64,000 nt of DNA from Burkholderiales bacterium. Lineage in GTDB: Bacteria; Pseudomonadota; Gammaproteobacteria; Burkholderiales; UBA6910. Of this stretch, positions 1 through 10,368 are shown one piece after another. Each line of letters starts with the position of its first letter. The stretch's first letter is position 1. The stretch covers positions 124,001 through 188,000 of the forward strand of contig BPKG01000003.1 in assembly GCA_026005015.1 (NCBI GenBank). Reading direction: 5' to 3'. A program made the translations under genes and the position numbers. The notes under the pieces are model-generated. The model was not told the DNA's origin, ran no database searches, and saw only the letters and a list, made by a program, of their open reading frames with translations.

Positions 1-575
1 AAGCGGCTCATGAACTCCCCCGACACCGGCGGGGCCTTTTCGGGCAGGTATTCCGGGTAGCGCGGCCGCCGCAGGCCCAGGTGCACGTTCACGTACTGCT
101 CCAGAGCGAGGGCCGCGTCCAGCACGGCTTCCACCCGCGCCTCCCCGTAGACCTCGATCGCTTCGGTGATCTGGCGGGCGTGGGCGGCCGCCTGCTCGAC
201 GATGTGGTAGCCCACCTCCTCCTGGGTCCGTTTGAACAGCAGGTTGTTCTTGGCGAAATCGGCGTGGCCCAGGACGTGGGCCATCACCAGGGTGTTCTCT
301 TCGAGGCTGTTGCGCTGGGCCAGGTAGGCCCGGTTGGGGTTGCCGGGAAAGACCACCTCGAACAGCCGCGAATGCCCCATGCGGTGCTGGACGAACTGGT
401 AGATGTAGCGCACGCCGAAGGACCAGTGGGGCATGCGCACCGGCAGCCCGTAGACCGCCACCTCGGTCATAAAGCTGTCGGGGACCGTCTCGAAGCTGAC
501 CGGGTAGTAGTCGAGCCCCTCCTCGCGGGCGAGGCTTTCGAGCTTGGCGCAATAGCTGGCGAGGGAATCGTCCAT
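1..575 (-). CDS. SpoVR family protein (N-terminal part; C-terminus outside window)
   Basis: The first 191 or so codons of a SpoVR/YcgB-type protein read off the minus strand and run out of the window. Visible stretches such as SFGVRYIYQFVQHRMGHS, FPGNPNRAYLAQRNSLEENT and VMAHVLGHADFAKNN are typical of the family. SpoVR proteins have no settled biochemical role; in enterobacteria the gene belongs to the PrkA/YeaH stress set. The ATG lies 10 bp after the yeaH stop, so it is the third gene of a prkA-yeaH-spoVR operon. No strong ribosome-binding site is visible, which fits translational coupling. Confidence 0.93.
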   Translation of the reverse strand, partial: MDDSLASYCAKLESLAREEGLDYYPVSFETVPDSFMTEVAVYGLPVRMPHWSFGVRYIYQFVQHRMGHSRLFEVVFPGNPNRAYLAQRNSLEENTLVMAHVLGHADFAKNNLLFKRTQEEVGYHIVEQAAAHARQITEAIEVYGEARVEAVLDAALALEQYVNVHLGLRRPRYPEYLPEKAPPVSGEFMSR

Positions 576-585
576 GGGGTCGCCG

Positions 586-1788
586 TTACGCGGCCTGCTC
601 CTCCGCCCGCTCCCGGAAGAAGGCCCGGATCGCGTCCCAGACCATGGTCTCTTCGGACAGGTGGTAGACCCCCACCGGCGCGCGGGCGTGCTGCAGCTCC
701 CGGAAGATCTGAGCCATCTCGGAGGTCTCCCGGCCTCCGTCGGCCGCTCCGACCTCCACGAAGCCCATGTAGTTCGCCACGCTCCCCAGGCGGGTGAGGG
801 CCTGGGTGGCCGCCTCCCGGTCCTGCACGAAGTTCTGCCCGTCGGAGGCGTAGAACACGTAAATGTTGTAGCGGGAAGGGGCGAACCCCCCTTCGATCCG
901 CTGGATCACCCGGTTGAAAGCCGTGGAGGCGACGGTACCGCCGGTGCCCCGCACCTCGAAGAACTGCTGCTCATCGAACTCCCAGGCGTTTTCCGTATGG
1001 GCGATGAACACGGTGCTGATGTGCCGGTACTGCCTGCGCAAGCCCTGCACCACCCAGAAAAAGAAGGTCTTGGCGAGCTGGCGATCGCGGCCGCCCATGC
1101 TGGCGGAGACGTCCATCACGAAAAACACCACCGCCTCCGAGGCCGGGCGCACGCGCTTGATGAGCTGGCGGTAGCGCAGGTCGGTATCGTGGAACGACGG
1201 CCCACCCTTCTGGATGTTGCGCCGCTTGATGGATTCGATGAGGGAGCGGCGCCGGTCCAGCCGCGACCGGGCCCCCCGCCGGTCCCACCCTTCCCGGGTG
1301 TAGTCGGTCTGCTCCACCGACCCGGCCTTGGCGGTGAGATTGGGCAATTCCAGCTCCTCCCACAGCCAGTCCACGATGTCGTCCACCGTGAGCTCCACCA
1401 CGAATTGGATTTCGCCCCGGTTGTTGCCCCCGCTGCCGGGTCCCTTGTCTTCGCCCGCCCCTCGCCCCCGGCGCAGGACGTCCCCCGGCTTCACGTCCCC
1501 CTGCCCGACGCCTGCGTGCTCGCCGTGCTCGGAGAGGCGAAAGCGGTAGTGCTCCAGCAGCCTCACCGGCACCTGCACGCGCCGGTTGCCGTCGGTGCCC
1601 AGGATGTCCGCCTGGGAAATCAAGTCCGGCAGGTTGGACCGGACCGCCTCCCGCACCTTCTCGTTGTGGCGCAGCCAATCCCGCGCCCCGCGGGAGAACA
1701 GGTCATACCACGCGCCGCTGCCCTGCTCACCGACCGGGGAAGCGGGAGTGCTGGAGGTGCCGCTCGTCATGCCTGTCATGCGCGTCAT
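586..1788 (-). CDS. yeaH: YeaH/YhbH family protein (DUF444, von Willebrand A-like)
   Basis: A 400-residue DUF444 protein. The middle contains the basic stretch RRRSLIESIKRRNIQKGG and then a vWA-like core, VVFFVMDVSASMGGRDR, whose DxSxS motif is a metal-ion adhesion site. YeaH homologues are co-expressed with the PrkA kinase under stress and starvation, and YeaH is probably its functional partner. It sits 25 bp downstream of prkA and 10 bp upstream of spoVR on the same strand. Three in-frame ATGs lie close together (1788, 1779, 1770), so the exact start is uncertain by a few codons. Confidence 0.92.
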   Translation of the reverse strand: MTRMTGMTSGTSSTPASPVGEQGSGAWYDLFSRGARDWLRHNEKVREAVRSNLPDLISQADILGTDGNRRVQVPVRLLEHYRFRLSEHGEHAGVGQGDVKPGDVLRRGRGAGEDKGPGSGGNNRGEIQFVVELTVDDIVDWLWEELELPNLTAKAGSVEQTDYTREGWDRRGARSRLDRRRSLIESIKRRNIQKGGPSFHDTDLRYRQLIKRVRPASEAVVFFVMDVSASMGGRDRQLAKTFFFWVVQGLRRQYRHISTVFIAHTENAWEFDEQQFFEVRGTGGTVASTAFNRVIQRIEGGFAPSRYNIYVFYASDGQNFVQDREAATQALTRLGSVANYMGFVEVGAADGGRETSEMAQIFRELQHARAPVGVYHLSEETMVWDAIRAFFRERAEEQAA

Positions 1789-1813
1789 CGTCTTGGGGCG
1801 ATCCGGCCGCCCC

Positions 1814-3748
1814 TTACTCCTGGGACAACAGGGTGGTCACGTAATTCATGGCCTCCTTGGCGCTATGGTCATCATAACCGTAATGGCTGACGAGCCTTTC
1901 CTGCACCGCGGAAATCTTCTTCTGGGCCTCTTCGTCCGGCCGGGCGGCCGAGGTCACCAGCCGCAGCACGTCCCGGCGCTCCTCAAACAGGTATTGCTCG
2001 ATGGCGTCGTGGAGCCGGGAATGGCTGTCCAGGGTGAACTTCTGCCCGGCCTTGTAGGCCACCATGGCCTTGCGCACCACTTCCTGGCGGAACGTCTCCT
2101 TGCCCGAATCCGAGATCTTGATCTTCTCTTCCACGGAGCGCAGGAAGCGCTCGTCCGGCGCCCGGCTTTCCCCGGTGATGGGATCGACCACCTCGCGCCG
2201 GTCCAGGGAGGCCTCCACCTCGTCCAGGTACTTGTCCAAGAGCTGCTGGGCCTCCTCCTCGAAGGAGGTGAACAGGGCCTTGTGCACGTCTTCCTTCACC
2301 CACCGGTTGTAGAAGTCCTTGCGGGTCACCACCAGGTAGTCCATCCACTGCCGCTTCTGGTGGGCGTCCATGCGGGCATCTGACTCGATGGCGTCCTTGA
2401 GGGCAAGCAGCACCTCCATGCTGGTCAGGCTCGAGGTCTCGCTTCGGGTGATGGCGTTGGACAAGGCGTTGATCACGAAGCGGGGGCTCGCCCCGGACAG
2501 GCCCTCGTCCGGGTGCTCCGCCCGCACCCGCTCCACCTCGGTCTCCGGGAAGCCGTCCACGTGCTCGCCCGCATACAGGCGCACCTTCTTCGACATGTCC
2601 AGGTCGTCCCGGGCCGACTTCTTGAGGCGGGTAAGCACCGCAAACACCGCCGCCACCTTGAGCGCATGGGGGTCCAGGTGCACGTCGCGGAAGGTCTTGG
2701 CCGCCGAGACCAGCTTGGCGTAGATCCTCGCCTCGTCCAGGTAGGAGAGGGTATAGGGCACCTTGACGATCACCATGCGGTCCAGCAGCGCCTCGTTTTC
2801 CTTTTCCTGCAAGAACTTGTGGAACTCAGCCAGGTTGGTATGGGCGACGATGGTCTCGTCCAGGTAGATCAGGGGGAAGCGGGAGACCTTCACGTTCTTT
2901 TCCTGAGTGAGGGTGAGCAGAACGTAGAGAAACTCCCGCTTGACCTTGAGGATCTCGATCATCTCCAGTAGGCCCCGGCTGGCCGAGTACAGCGCTCCCG
3001 ACCAGGACCAGGCACGAGGATCGCCCTCGTCCCCGATCTCGGCCACCTTGGACAGGTTCACGGAGCCCACCAGGTCGGCGATGTCGGCGGTGCTGGGGTC
3101 ATGGGGCGCGTAGGTACCCACCCCGGAGCGGGCCGCCTCCGAAATGAACATGCGGCGAACCGGGAACTGCATGAAATCGCCGCCGAACTCCATCTCCAGA
3201 CGCACCCGGCAGTAGGGGCAGAGCTCCCCCTGGATCTCCACCCCATAGGTCTCCCGGACCTGGGCCCGGAGGGTATGGGGAATCAGGTGCAGGGGCGACT
3301 CGTTGACCGGGCAGCCGGCGATGGCGTAGAGGGCTCCCTCGTCGGTGCGGCTGTACTCTTCCAGCCCCTGCTTGAGCAGGATCACTAGGGTCGACTTGCC
3401 GCCGGAGGGCGGGCCCAGGAGCAGGAGCAGCCGGCGGCCCACGTCGGAGCCAGCGCTCGCCGCCTTGAAGTACTCGGTGACCCGGGTCAGCGCTGCGTCG
3501 ATGCCGAAGAGTTCATGGGAGAAGAGAGCCGTCGCCGGCTTCGTTTCCCCATCGCTCTGCTTCTCGGCATACCAGCGCAGCATGTCCCAGATGTACTCAT
3601 GGCTCAGCCGGCTGTGGCGCTGGGGCGCCTGGGGAACGATCTGCTCGATGAATTCCCTGAACGTTCCCGACCAGTGTTGGGCGTTGTGCTGACGCGCGAA
3701 GGCGGTCAGCGACTCCACCAGGCTGTTGCTCGAGTTTCGTTCCGTCAT
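1814..3748 (-). CDS. prkA: PrkA family serine protein kinase
   Basis: A PrkA/YeaG-type kinase with an AAA-like N-terminal module; the Walker A motif is LLLGPPSGGKSTLV. The C-terminal half contains the PrkA kinase region. An ATG at 3763 would add five residues, but it has no ribosome-binding site. The ATG at 3748 follows GAAGCGAG and gives 644 residues, the length of E. coli YeaG. It is the first gene of the prkA-yeaH-spoVR operon, a three-gene order common in Proteobacteria and linked to starvation and general stress. Confidence 0.93.
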   Translation of the reverse strand: MTERNSSNSLVESLTAFARQHNAQHWSGTFREFIEQIVPQAPQRHSRLSHEYIWDMLRWYAEKQSDGETKPATALFSHELFGIDAALTRVTEYFKAASAGSDVGRRLLLLLGPPSGGKSTLVILLKQGLEEYSRTDEGALYAIAGCPVNESPLHLIPHTLRAQVRETYGVEIQGELCPYCRVRLEMEFGGDFMQFPVRRMFISEAARSGVGTYAPHDPSTADIADLVGSVNLSKVAEIGDEGDPRAWSWSGALYSASRGLLEMIEILKVKREFLYVLLTLTQEKNVKVSRFPLIYLDETIVAHTNLAEFHKFLQEKENEALLDRMVIVKVPYTLSYLDEARIYAKLVSAAKTFRDVHLDPHALKVAAVFAVLTRLKKSARDDLDMSKKVRLYAGEHVDGFPETEVERVRAEHPDEGLSGASPRFVINALSNAITRSETSSLTSMEVLLALKDAIESDARMDAHQKRQWMDYLVVTRKDFYNRWVKEDVHKALFTSFEEEAQQLLDKYLDEVEASLDRREVVDPITGESRAPDERFLRSVEEKIKISDSGKETFRQEVVRKAMVAYKAGQKFTLDSHSRLHDAIEQYLFEERRDVLRLVTSAARPDEEAQKKISAVQERLVSHYGYDDHSAKEAMNYVTTLLSQE

Positions 3749-4340
3749 GTCTCGCTTCACCATGTTTGGGGCATCGGCTACTTCCAGTCTAGACGAAGCG
3801 CTGGAGGAAGTAGGAGTCGCAAGCCCGAATTACCCTCAATTTAACCTCTTTTTAGACGCCCCTGGCGAGGGAAACGTTCTGATCCCAGGGACCTTTTGCC
3901 CGCCTCGCCCGTCGCGCGCCTTTCCCGGCGGCCCGCTCCCGGTTCCCCTTCTCCCCGCACCCGGCAAGCCGCGGCGTGACACCTGCTTTTCGTCTCGGCC
4001 CGGAGTGGGGCAGGCTTGCTTCTCTATTTCATAGCAAACGCCCGCCGCGTCGGTGGGTTGACCGTAGCGCAAGGAAGTGCCCTCTTCGCCGGCGCTTGAA
4101 AAGCCCACCGGACCCGAACCCTGATCGTCGGAAACGCATCCCAAAGCGGGATGGGACAGGTGGGCCGGCCGCAATCCTCGAAGAGACCCCATGCAAGACT
4201 GGGGCCAAGCCGAAAGAGATTCGACGACGCCGAGGAACTACCCTCCAGCGTCCACGAAGTGCCGTAAAGCGTCCGGCGCCACCGCCCTCACGCAGCAAAG
4301 CGGGCATTTCGACCGGCATGGATCTTGCGAAGCCGCAGCG
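3749..4340. other. Gene-free divergent intergenic region
   Basis: About 590 bp between divergent prkA and the NlpC/P60 gene. Open frames here have no family resemblance and no ribosome-binding sites. It should hold the promoters of both flanking genes. I could not find a convincing sigma-70, sigma-54 or sigma-32 promoter. The part next to prkA (3780-3860) is less GC-rich than the rest. Confidence 0.4.
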
Positions 4341-4886
4341 ATGGTGAAATCTCTCCCTCGCCTCGTCTTGATCGCCGTGGTGGTCCATGGACTCGGGGGC
4401 TGCGCCAGTGCGCCCCCGCCCCGGCCGCCGATGGCGCCTCCCGTGGCCTCCGCCCCCCTTTCCGCGGAAGAGGTAAACCCCGCGCTCCCCGGACCGATGG
4501 TCCAAGCCCAGGAAGCCGCCGGCCACGCCACCAGGGCTGTCCGCCATGCGCTGGCCATGGTGGGCAGACCGTACCGGGCGGGAGGCGTCGGTCCGGACGG
4601 ATTCGACTGCAGCGGGCTGGTCCACTACAGCTTTCTCCGCGCCGGCCTACCGGTGCCCCGGGATACCCGCTCCCTCCTTCAAGCGGGCAGGCCGGTCGAG
4701 ACGGAGGCGCTGGCCCCAGGCGACCTGGTGTTCTTCGACCAGGAGGGCAAAAAGGCCTCCCACGTGGGCATTTACTTGGGCCGGGGCCGATTCGTGCACG
4801 CGCCGTCCACCGGCGGCCGGGTACGGGTGGATCGCCTGGATGCCCCCCACTGGCGCTTGAGCTTCAGCGAAGCCCGGCGGCTCTGA
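4341..4886 (+). CDS. NlpC/P60 family cell-wall hydrolase, lipoprotein
   Basis: 181 residues starting MVKSLPRL. A hydrophobic segment and the lipobox-like GLGGC predict a lipoprotein with Cys21 as the first mature residue. After a proline-rich linker comes an NlpC/P60 domain: FDCSGLVHYSF carries the catalytic Cys, SHVGIYLGRGRFVHAP the catalytic His, and GDLVFFD the usual strand. Such enzymes cleave peptide crosslinks in peptidoglycan, and this one would act from the inner face of the outer membrane. Upstream ATGs in frame would place the signal peptide internally and are rejected. Confidence 0.9.
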   Translation: MVKSLPRLVLIAVVVHGLGGCASAPPPRPPMAPPVASAPLSAEEVNPALPGPMVQAQEAAGHATRAVRHALAMVGRPYRAGGVGPDGFDCSGLVHYSFLRAGLPVPRDTRSLLQAGRPVETEALAPGDLVFFDQEGKKASHVGIYLGRGRFVHAPSTGGRVRVDRLDAPHWRLSFSEARRL

Positions 4887-5027
4887 CCGTTCGAAACCCA
4901 TTTCCGATGCCGGGGGAAAGGCCCAGGCGTCCGCCGGGGCCGGCGTCCTGGATTACCATAAAAAACCCGGCGGGCCGCGGGTGAACCCGTCCCTTTCATC
5001 AATAGGACTCAGAATGGAGAACCGACC

Positions 5028-5782
5028 ATGAGCGCTCCCCCCAAGGCGGCGGTGGTGACCGGCGCCGGCACCGGCATCGGAAAAGTAGTGGCCCTCGCCC
5101 TGCTGAAGGAGGGCTACCGGGTCGCCCTGGCGGGACGCCGCCGGGAGCCCCTGGAGCAGGCCGCCGCCGAGGCCGGCCCCGCGGCCCCTCGGGCCTTGGT
5201 GGTGCCCACCGACGTGAGCGATCCGGCCTCCGTGCGCCAGCTCTTCGCCCGGGTTCGAGAAGCCTTCGGGCGGCTGGACCTGCTCTTTAACAACGCCGGG
5301 GTCTTTGTGCCGGGGGCGTCGCTGGAGGACGTCCCCTTCGAGCACTGGAAGGCCTCGGTGGACGTCAACCTGACCGGCGCCTTCCTGTGCACCCAGGAAG
5401 CGTTCAACATCATGAAAAATCAGACGCCGCGGGGCGGCCGCATCATCAACAACGGCTCCATCTCGGCCCACGCCCCCCGGCTCCACTCGGCCCCCTACAC
5501 CGCCACCAAGCACGCCATCACGGGGCTGACCAAATCCACCTCCCTGGACGGGCGCAAATACGACATCGCCTGCGGCCAGATCGACATCGGCAACGCCGCC
5601 ACCGACATGGCCGCCAAGTTCGCCCAGGGCGCGTTACAGGCGGACGGCTCGGTCAAACCCGAGCCGCTCCTGGACCTCACCCACGTGGCGAGCGCCGTGC
5701 TCTACATGGCCAGCCTGCCCCTGGACGCCAACGTGCAGTTCATGACCCTCATGGCCACCAAGATGCCCTTCATCGGCAGGGG

Positions 5783-5786
<4 letters not shown>
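5028..5786 (+). CDS. SDR family NAD(P)-dependent oxidoreductase
   Basis: A 252-residue classical short-chain dehydrogenase. The N-terminal Rossmann motif is TGAGTGIGK, followed by LFNNAGVF (NNAG). The catalytic set is Ser in [10 protein letters not shown] and YTATK (Tyr-x3-Lys). The substrate cannot be told from sequence. GGAG precedes the start by about 10 bases. The gene is convergent with ettA: the two stop codons overlap by four bases (5783-5786). Confidence 0.92.
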
Positions 5787-7456
<1,670 letters not shown>

Positions 7457-7788
7457 TCGATGTGCCGTCCGATTCCGGTTGTCCTGGAAAGGCGAAATTA
7501 TGAAGAAAAAAGGCGGCTACAACACGGCGCGGGAAGCACCGCCCCTGTGTCGAATGCGCCGATTCCCCCACGGTCTCGGGGCGAGGGCATGAGATGACGA
7601 GGCCGCGAGCCCAAAGGTTGCGACCGGACGGGCGGTACGACGAGACGGGCGCGTTTCGCTTTCTCATCGGCAAACCACGCAAGGGCATGCGCGCCCGGCA
7701 AATCCGTTTCGTCGATCGCTGAAAAACCTTCACTCATGCGACTCCGGAGGCCGCCTACAATGAGCCTGTCAGCAACGCGGCCCAGCCC
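7457..7788. other. Divergent intergenic region ettA / DUF2917
   Basis: 332 bp between two divergently transcribed genes. A TACAAT hexamer at 7756-7761 could be a -10 element for the DUF2917 gene, but no good -35 lies 16-18 bp upstream. A minus-strand open frame through this segment has no recognisable family. Nothing else seen. Confidence 0.35.
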
Positions 7789-8217
7789 ATGCCTCATTCT
7801 ATCCACGTCGCTTTTCGATCCGAGTGCAGCAGCCTGGGGGATCGTCTGCGCCGGTTGCTGTCGGGGCTCTTTCCCCTTCCCGGGACCCAGGGTGTTCATT
7901 GCGTCCCCGCGGTCGCGATCCCGTTCCGCCGCCTGGTGGTGCATCTCTCCAAGGGACAGCTCCTCGCGATCCGGGATGGAAGTGGCTGCGCCGTCCGGTG
8001 CGTGTCGGGAGAGTTGTGGATCACCCAGGACTGCTCGACGAGGGACGTCATTCTGAGTGCGCGTGAGGAATTTGTCCTGGACCTGCCGGGGCTTGCCCTC
8101 GTTCACGCGACGAAAGAGAGCGTTGCCTGTGTCGCCCGGCCAGCGCCAGTCCCATCGCCCGAGCACGCATGGTGGATCAAGCTCTTCGACATGGTTACTG
8201 CGGCAGGCAAGCCCTGA
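7789..8217 (+). CDS. DUF2917 domain-containing protein
   Basis: 142 residues. The core VRCVSGELWITQDCSTRDVILSA followed by EEFVLD matches DUF2917, a small beta-rich domain of unknown function frequent in Burkholderiales and relatives, often with a cupin-like look. No signal peptide or membrane segment. It faces the crotonase operon across a truncated aldehyde dehydrogenase stump. The ATG at 7789 opens the conserved region, but no strong ribosome-binding site is visible, so the start is provisional. Confidence 0.75.
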   Translation: MPHSIHVAFRSECSSLGDRLRRLLSGLFPLPGTQGVHCVPAVAIPFRRLVVHLSKGQLLAIRDGSGCAVRCVSGELWITQDCSTRDVILSAREEFVLDLPGLALVHATKESVACVARPAPVPSPEHAWWIKLFDMVTAAGKP

Positions 8218-8267
8218 CCGGGAAGTTGCACGATGGCTGACAAGGAGACCCCGTTCGCCATCTGTGC

Positions 8268-8379
8268 GCTCCGGAATCCGCCCTATCACCTCGTCCCGCG
8301 CCGCGTCGATGACCGGAATGGAATCGCGGCGGGTCGGCGGGCACCACTTACCGCCCACATAGATCCGAGCAAATTGCAT
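8268..8379 (-). pseudogene. Aldehyde dehydrogenase N-terminal remnant
   Basis: From an ATG at 8379 the minus strand encodes MQFARIYVGGKWCPPTRR and continues through VIDAARDEVIGRIPE, the classic beginning of an NAD-dependent aldehyde dehydrogenase. Resemblance ends at about residue 37, where family members continue with the alanine-rich helix before the Rossmann fold. The frame stays open to 7498 but encodes nothing recognisable. The stump lies 75 bp downstream of the crotonase gene on the same strand, so it was probably the third gene of that operon before a deletion or rearrangement. Confidence 0.6.
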
Positions 8380-8454
8380 GTCTCGTTGCTACTTATCCAT
8401 CGGAGTCCTCCGAAGCGCTTCGGCACAAGAGGCAGCGAGGTTCATGGTAGGGCA

Positions 8455-9264
8455 TTACGCCCCTGTTGCGGCACGGCGGCCAACCCGTCCCGGATCGCTT
8501 TTTTCGTAGAACTGCTGCAACCGCCGCCTGACCTCATTCCCCAAGGCCATCCTCGAGTAGCCATTGATCGCCTCGATGCGGAGCTGATCGTCGAGGCCTC
8601 TGCCGATCATCTCCAGCACCGTGGCCTTGGCCGAGCGCACTGCCTCCTGATCGTTGCGCAGGATGTGTTCGGCGACGGCCAGCGCCTGATCCATGAGCGC
8701 CTCGTGAGGAACGACCCGGGAGACGAGCCCCGCCCGCAGGGCGCGCTCGGCGTCGACCGGCTCCGCGGTCAGCACCATCTCCATGGCGAAGCCCACGCCG
8801 CAACTGTTGACCAGCCTCGGAATGCCCCCGTCGCCGTGATGAAACCCGCGGCGGGCCTCGAAGGATCCGAACACGGCGCGCTCGGAAGCGATGCGGATGT
8901 CCGCCGCCAGCGCAAGCTCGAATCCGGCGGCGATGGCCCATCCGTTCACCGCCGCGATGATGGGCTTGCGCAGCCAATGCATGCCGCGGGTGATTCCGCC
9001 CAGGCCCACGGGAACGAGATCGAGCACCTTCTGCTGGTCCGCGCCCACGTACTCGGGGACGAAGGTCTTGAGGTCCATGCCGGCGCAGAACGCCTCCCCG
9101 TTGCCGGTGATCACAGCGACGTCGAGATCGGCGCTTCGGCCAAATTCCCGCCACGCTTCAACCAGCAGATGATGCACGTCCTGGTCGATGGCGTTTCTCG
9201 CCTCGGGACGGTTCAGCGTCACCCACAGGACGCGCCCGCGCCGTTCCACCAATACCTTGCTCAT
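8455..9264 (-). CDS. Enoyl-CoA hydratase/isomerase family protein (crotonase)
   Basis: 269 residues with the crotonase fold. NRPEARNAID, the oxyanion-hole stretch GEAFCAGMDLKTF, and KPIIAAVNGWAIAAGFELALAADIRIAS in two blocks are characteristic. The region around the second catalytic glutamate reads RRGFHHGDGGIPRL rather than the usual PGAGGTQRL, so the exact reaction (hydratase, isomerase or other) is open. An AAGGAGG ribosome-binding site precedes the ATG by five bases. It lies 16 bp downstream of the lipoprotein gene in the same operon. Confidence 0.9.
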   Translation of the reverse strand: MSKVLVERRGRVLWVTLNRPEARNAIDQDVHHLLVEAWREFGRSADLDVAVITGNGEAFCAGMDLKTFVPEYVGADQQKVLDLVPVGLGGITRGMHWLRKPIIAAVNGWAIAAGFELALAADIRIASERAVFGSFEARRGFHHGDGGIPRLVNSCGVGFAMEMVLTAEPVDAERALRAGLVSRVVPHEALMDQALAVAEHILRNDQEAVRSAKATVLEMIGRGLDDQLRIEAINGYSRMALGNEVRRRLQQFYEKSDPGRVGRRAATGA

Positions 9265-9280
9265 AGGTCCTCCTTTTTCT

Positions 9281-10264
9281 TTAACAGGGGGGCTTGTAAA
9301 CCAGGTTGTTGTGGGGAACGTCGCCGCTCACCCGGTGATTCCACAAGGCTTTCAGCCTCGAATGGGTGACGTAGAGCCTCGTGCCATCGCTGTCCAGGCT
9401 CGTCGGCATTTCCACCGTGAAGCCCCCGAGGCATTCCGCGACGTCCGCCATTTCCCCTTCGCGGAGGCGAATGCGCGCCACCCGGTCGGTGAATCCGAGC
9501 GCGGCATAGGCGAGCGCATCTTCTTCCGCAGGCGCCTTTCCGCCCGTGTCGGCGCTGCGAACCGTCGAACGGATCGCCAGACCGCAAACGCCGGCAAGCC
9601 GCCCTGGGGGCGCGAGTCGTTCCGCGCGCCGGGTATCGAGATCGAACCGCCACAGCTCTCCCGCCGCCGAGGAGCCGGCCAGCAGCCACTTTCCGTCGGG
9701 CGAGACGGCCAGCGCGGAAAATCCCTCGGCCCCCGGCCCGCCGCCGCCAGCCGCGGCATGCCATGGGGCCAGCTCGAGGCTTTCCCCATCCACCCGGTAA
9801 ATGTCCCCGCGGGTGTTGTCGGAGATGAATGCGCTTCCGTCCGGAGCCAGGGCGATGTCGGGCAGACAATGCCTCGCGCTCGCCCGCGTCGCCAGGAAAA
9901 CGCCGTCTTTGACGAGCCGGAGCGATCCCAGGTCGTACACGTAGAGCGCGCCGTGATCCAGCACCCAGAGCCGGTTGCGCTTCTCGTCCACGCGCACCCG
10001 CACGGCGCCGTATTTCCCGTCTGCATGGGGCGCGAGGAGCTGCTTCTGCGCCTTTGCCGGGTCCAGGGGCAGGAGCACCAGGGTGCCGTCCTGGTGGCTT
10101 CCCACGATGAGCGCGTCCTGCGCCGGCCAGTAGGCGAGCGCCGTGGGGTGCCATAGGGGAGACGGGTCTTTCCAGAAGAGCCAGTTGTCTTGGGGCTTGC
10201 AACCCTGCGCCATCAGAACAGTTGCAGCCAGGAGGAGGAGATACAGTGTCGTTCGCGATGACAT
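9281..10264 (-). CDS. Beta-propeller-type lipoprotein (SMP-30/NHL-like), function unknown
   Basis: 327 residues. The N-terminus MSSRTTLYLLLLAATVLMA leads into AQGC, a lipobox-like end, so a lipoprotein with Cys22 is likely. The rest shows repeating blade-like units such as DIALAPDGSAFISDN, ALAVSPDGKWLLAGS and LDSDGTRLYVTHS, as in SMP-30/NHL-type propellers. No enzyme can be assigned. It is the first gene of an operon with the crotonase and is divergent from a LysR regulator 104 bp away, which may control it. Confidence 0.72.
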   Translation of the reverse strand: MSSRTTLYLLLLAATVLMAQGCKPQDNWLFWKDPSPLWHPTALAYWPAQDALIVGSHQDGTLVLLPLDPAKAQKQLLAPHADGKYGAVRVRVDEKRNRLWVLDHGALYVYDLGSLRLVKDGVFLATRASARHCLPDIALAPDGSAFISDNTRGDIYRVDGESLELAPWHAAAGGGGPGAEGFSALAVSPDGKWLLAGSSAAGELWRFDLDTRRAERLAPPGRLAGVCGLAIRSTVRSADTGGKAPAEEDALAYAALGFTDRVARIRLREGEMADVAECLGGFTVEMPTSLDSDGTRLYVTHSRLKALWNHRVSGDVPHNNLVYKPPC

Positions 10265-10368
10265 GTGCGTGCCCGGATGTTTCCCGCGGAAGTACCAGCG
10301 GCTATCATAGAGATGACGCCCCAGCGCCGCGCGGATTCTTTTTCATCGTTCGTTGAGCCCTTCTCACC

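Noticed and set aside
3836-4192. 118-codon minus-strand frame upstream of prkA
   Set aside because: No ribosome-binding site or family resemblance, and the composition looks like translated intergenic DNA.
7498-8267. Minus-strand frame continuing the ALDH stump
   Set aside because: After residue 37 the sequence has no ALDH features and runs antisense to the DUF2917 gene.
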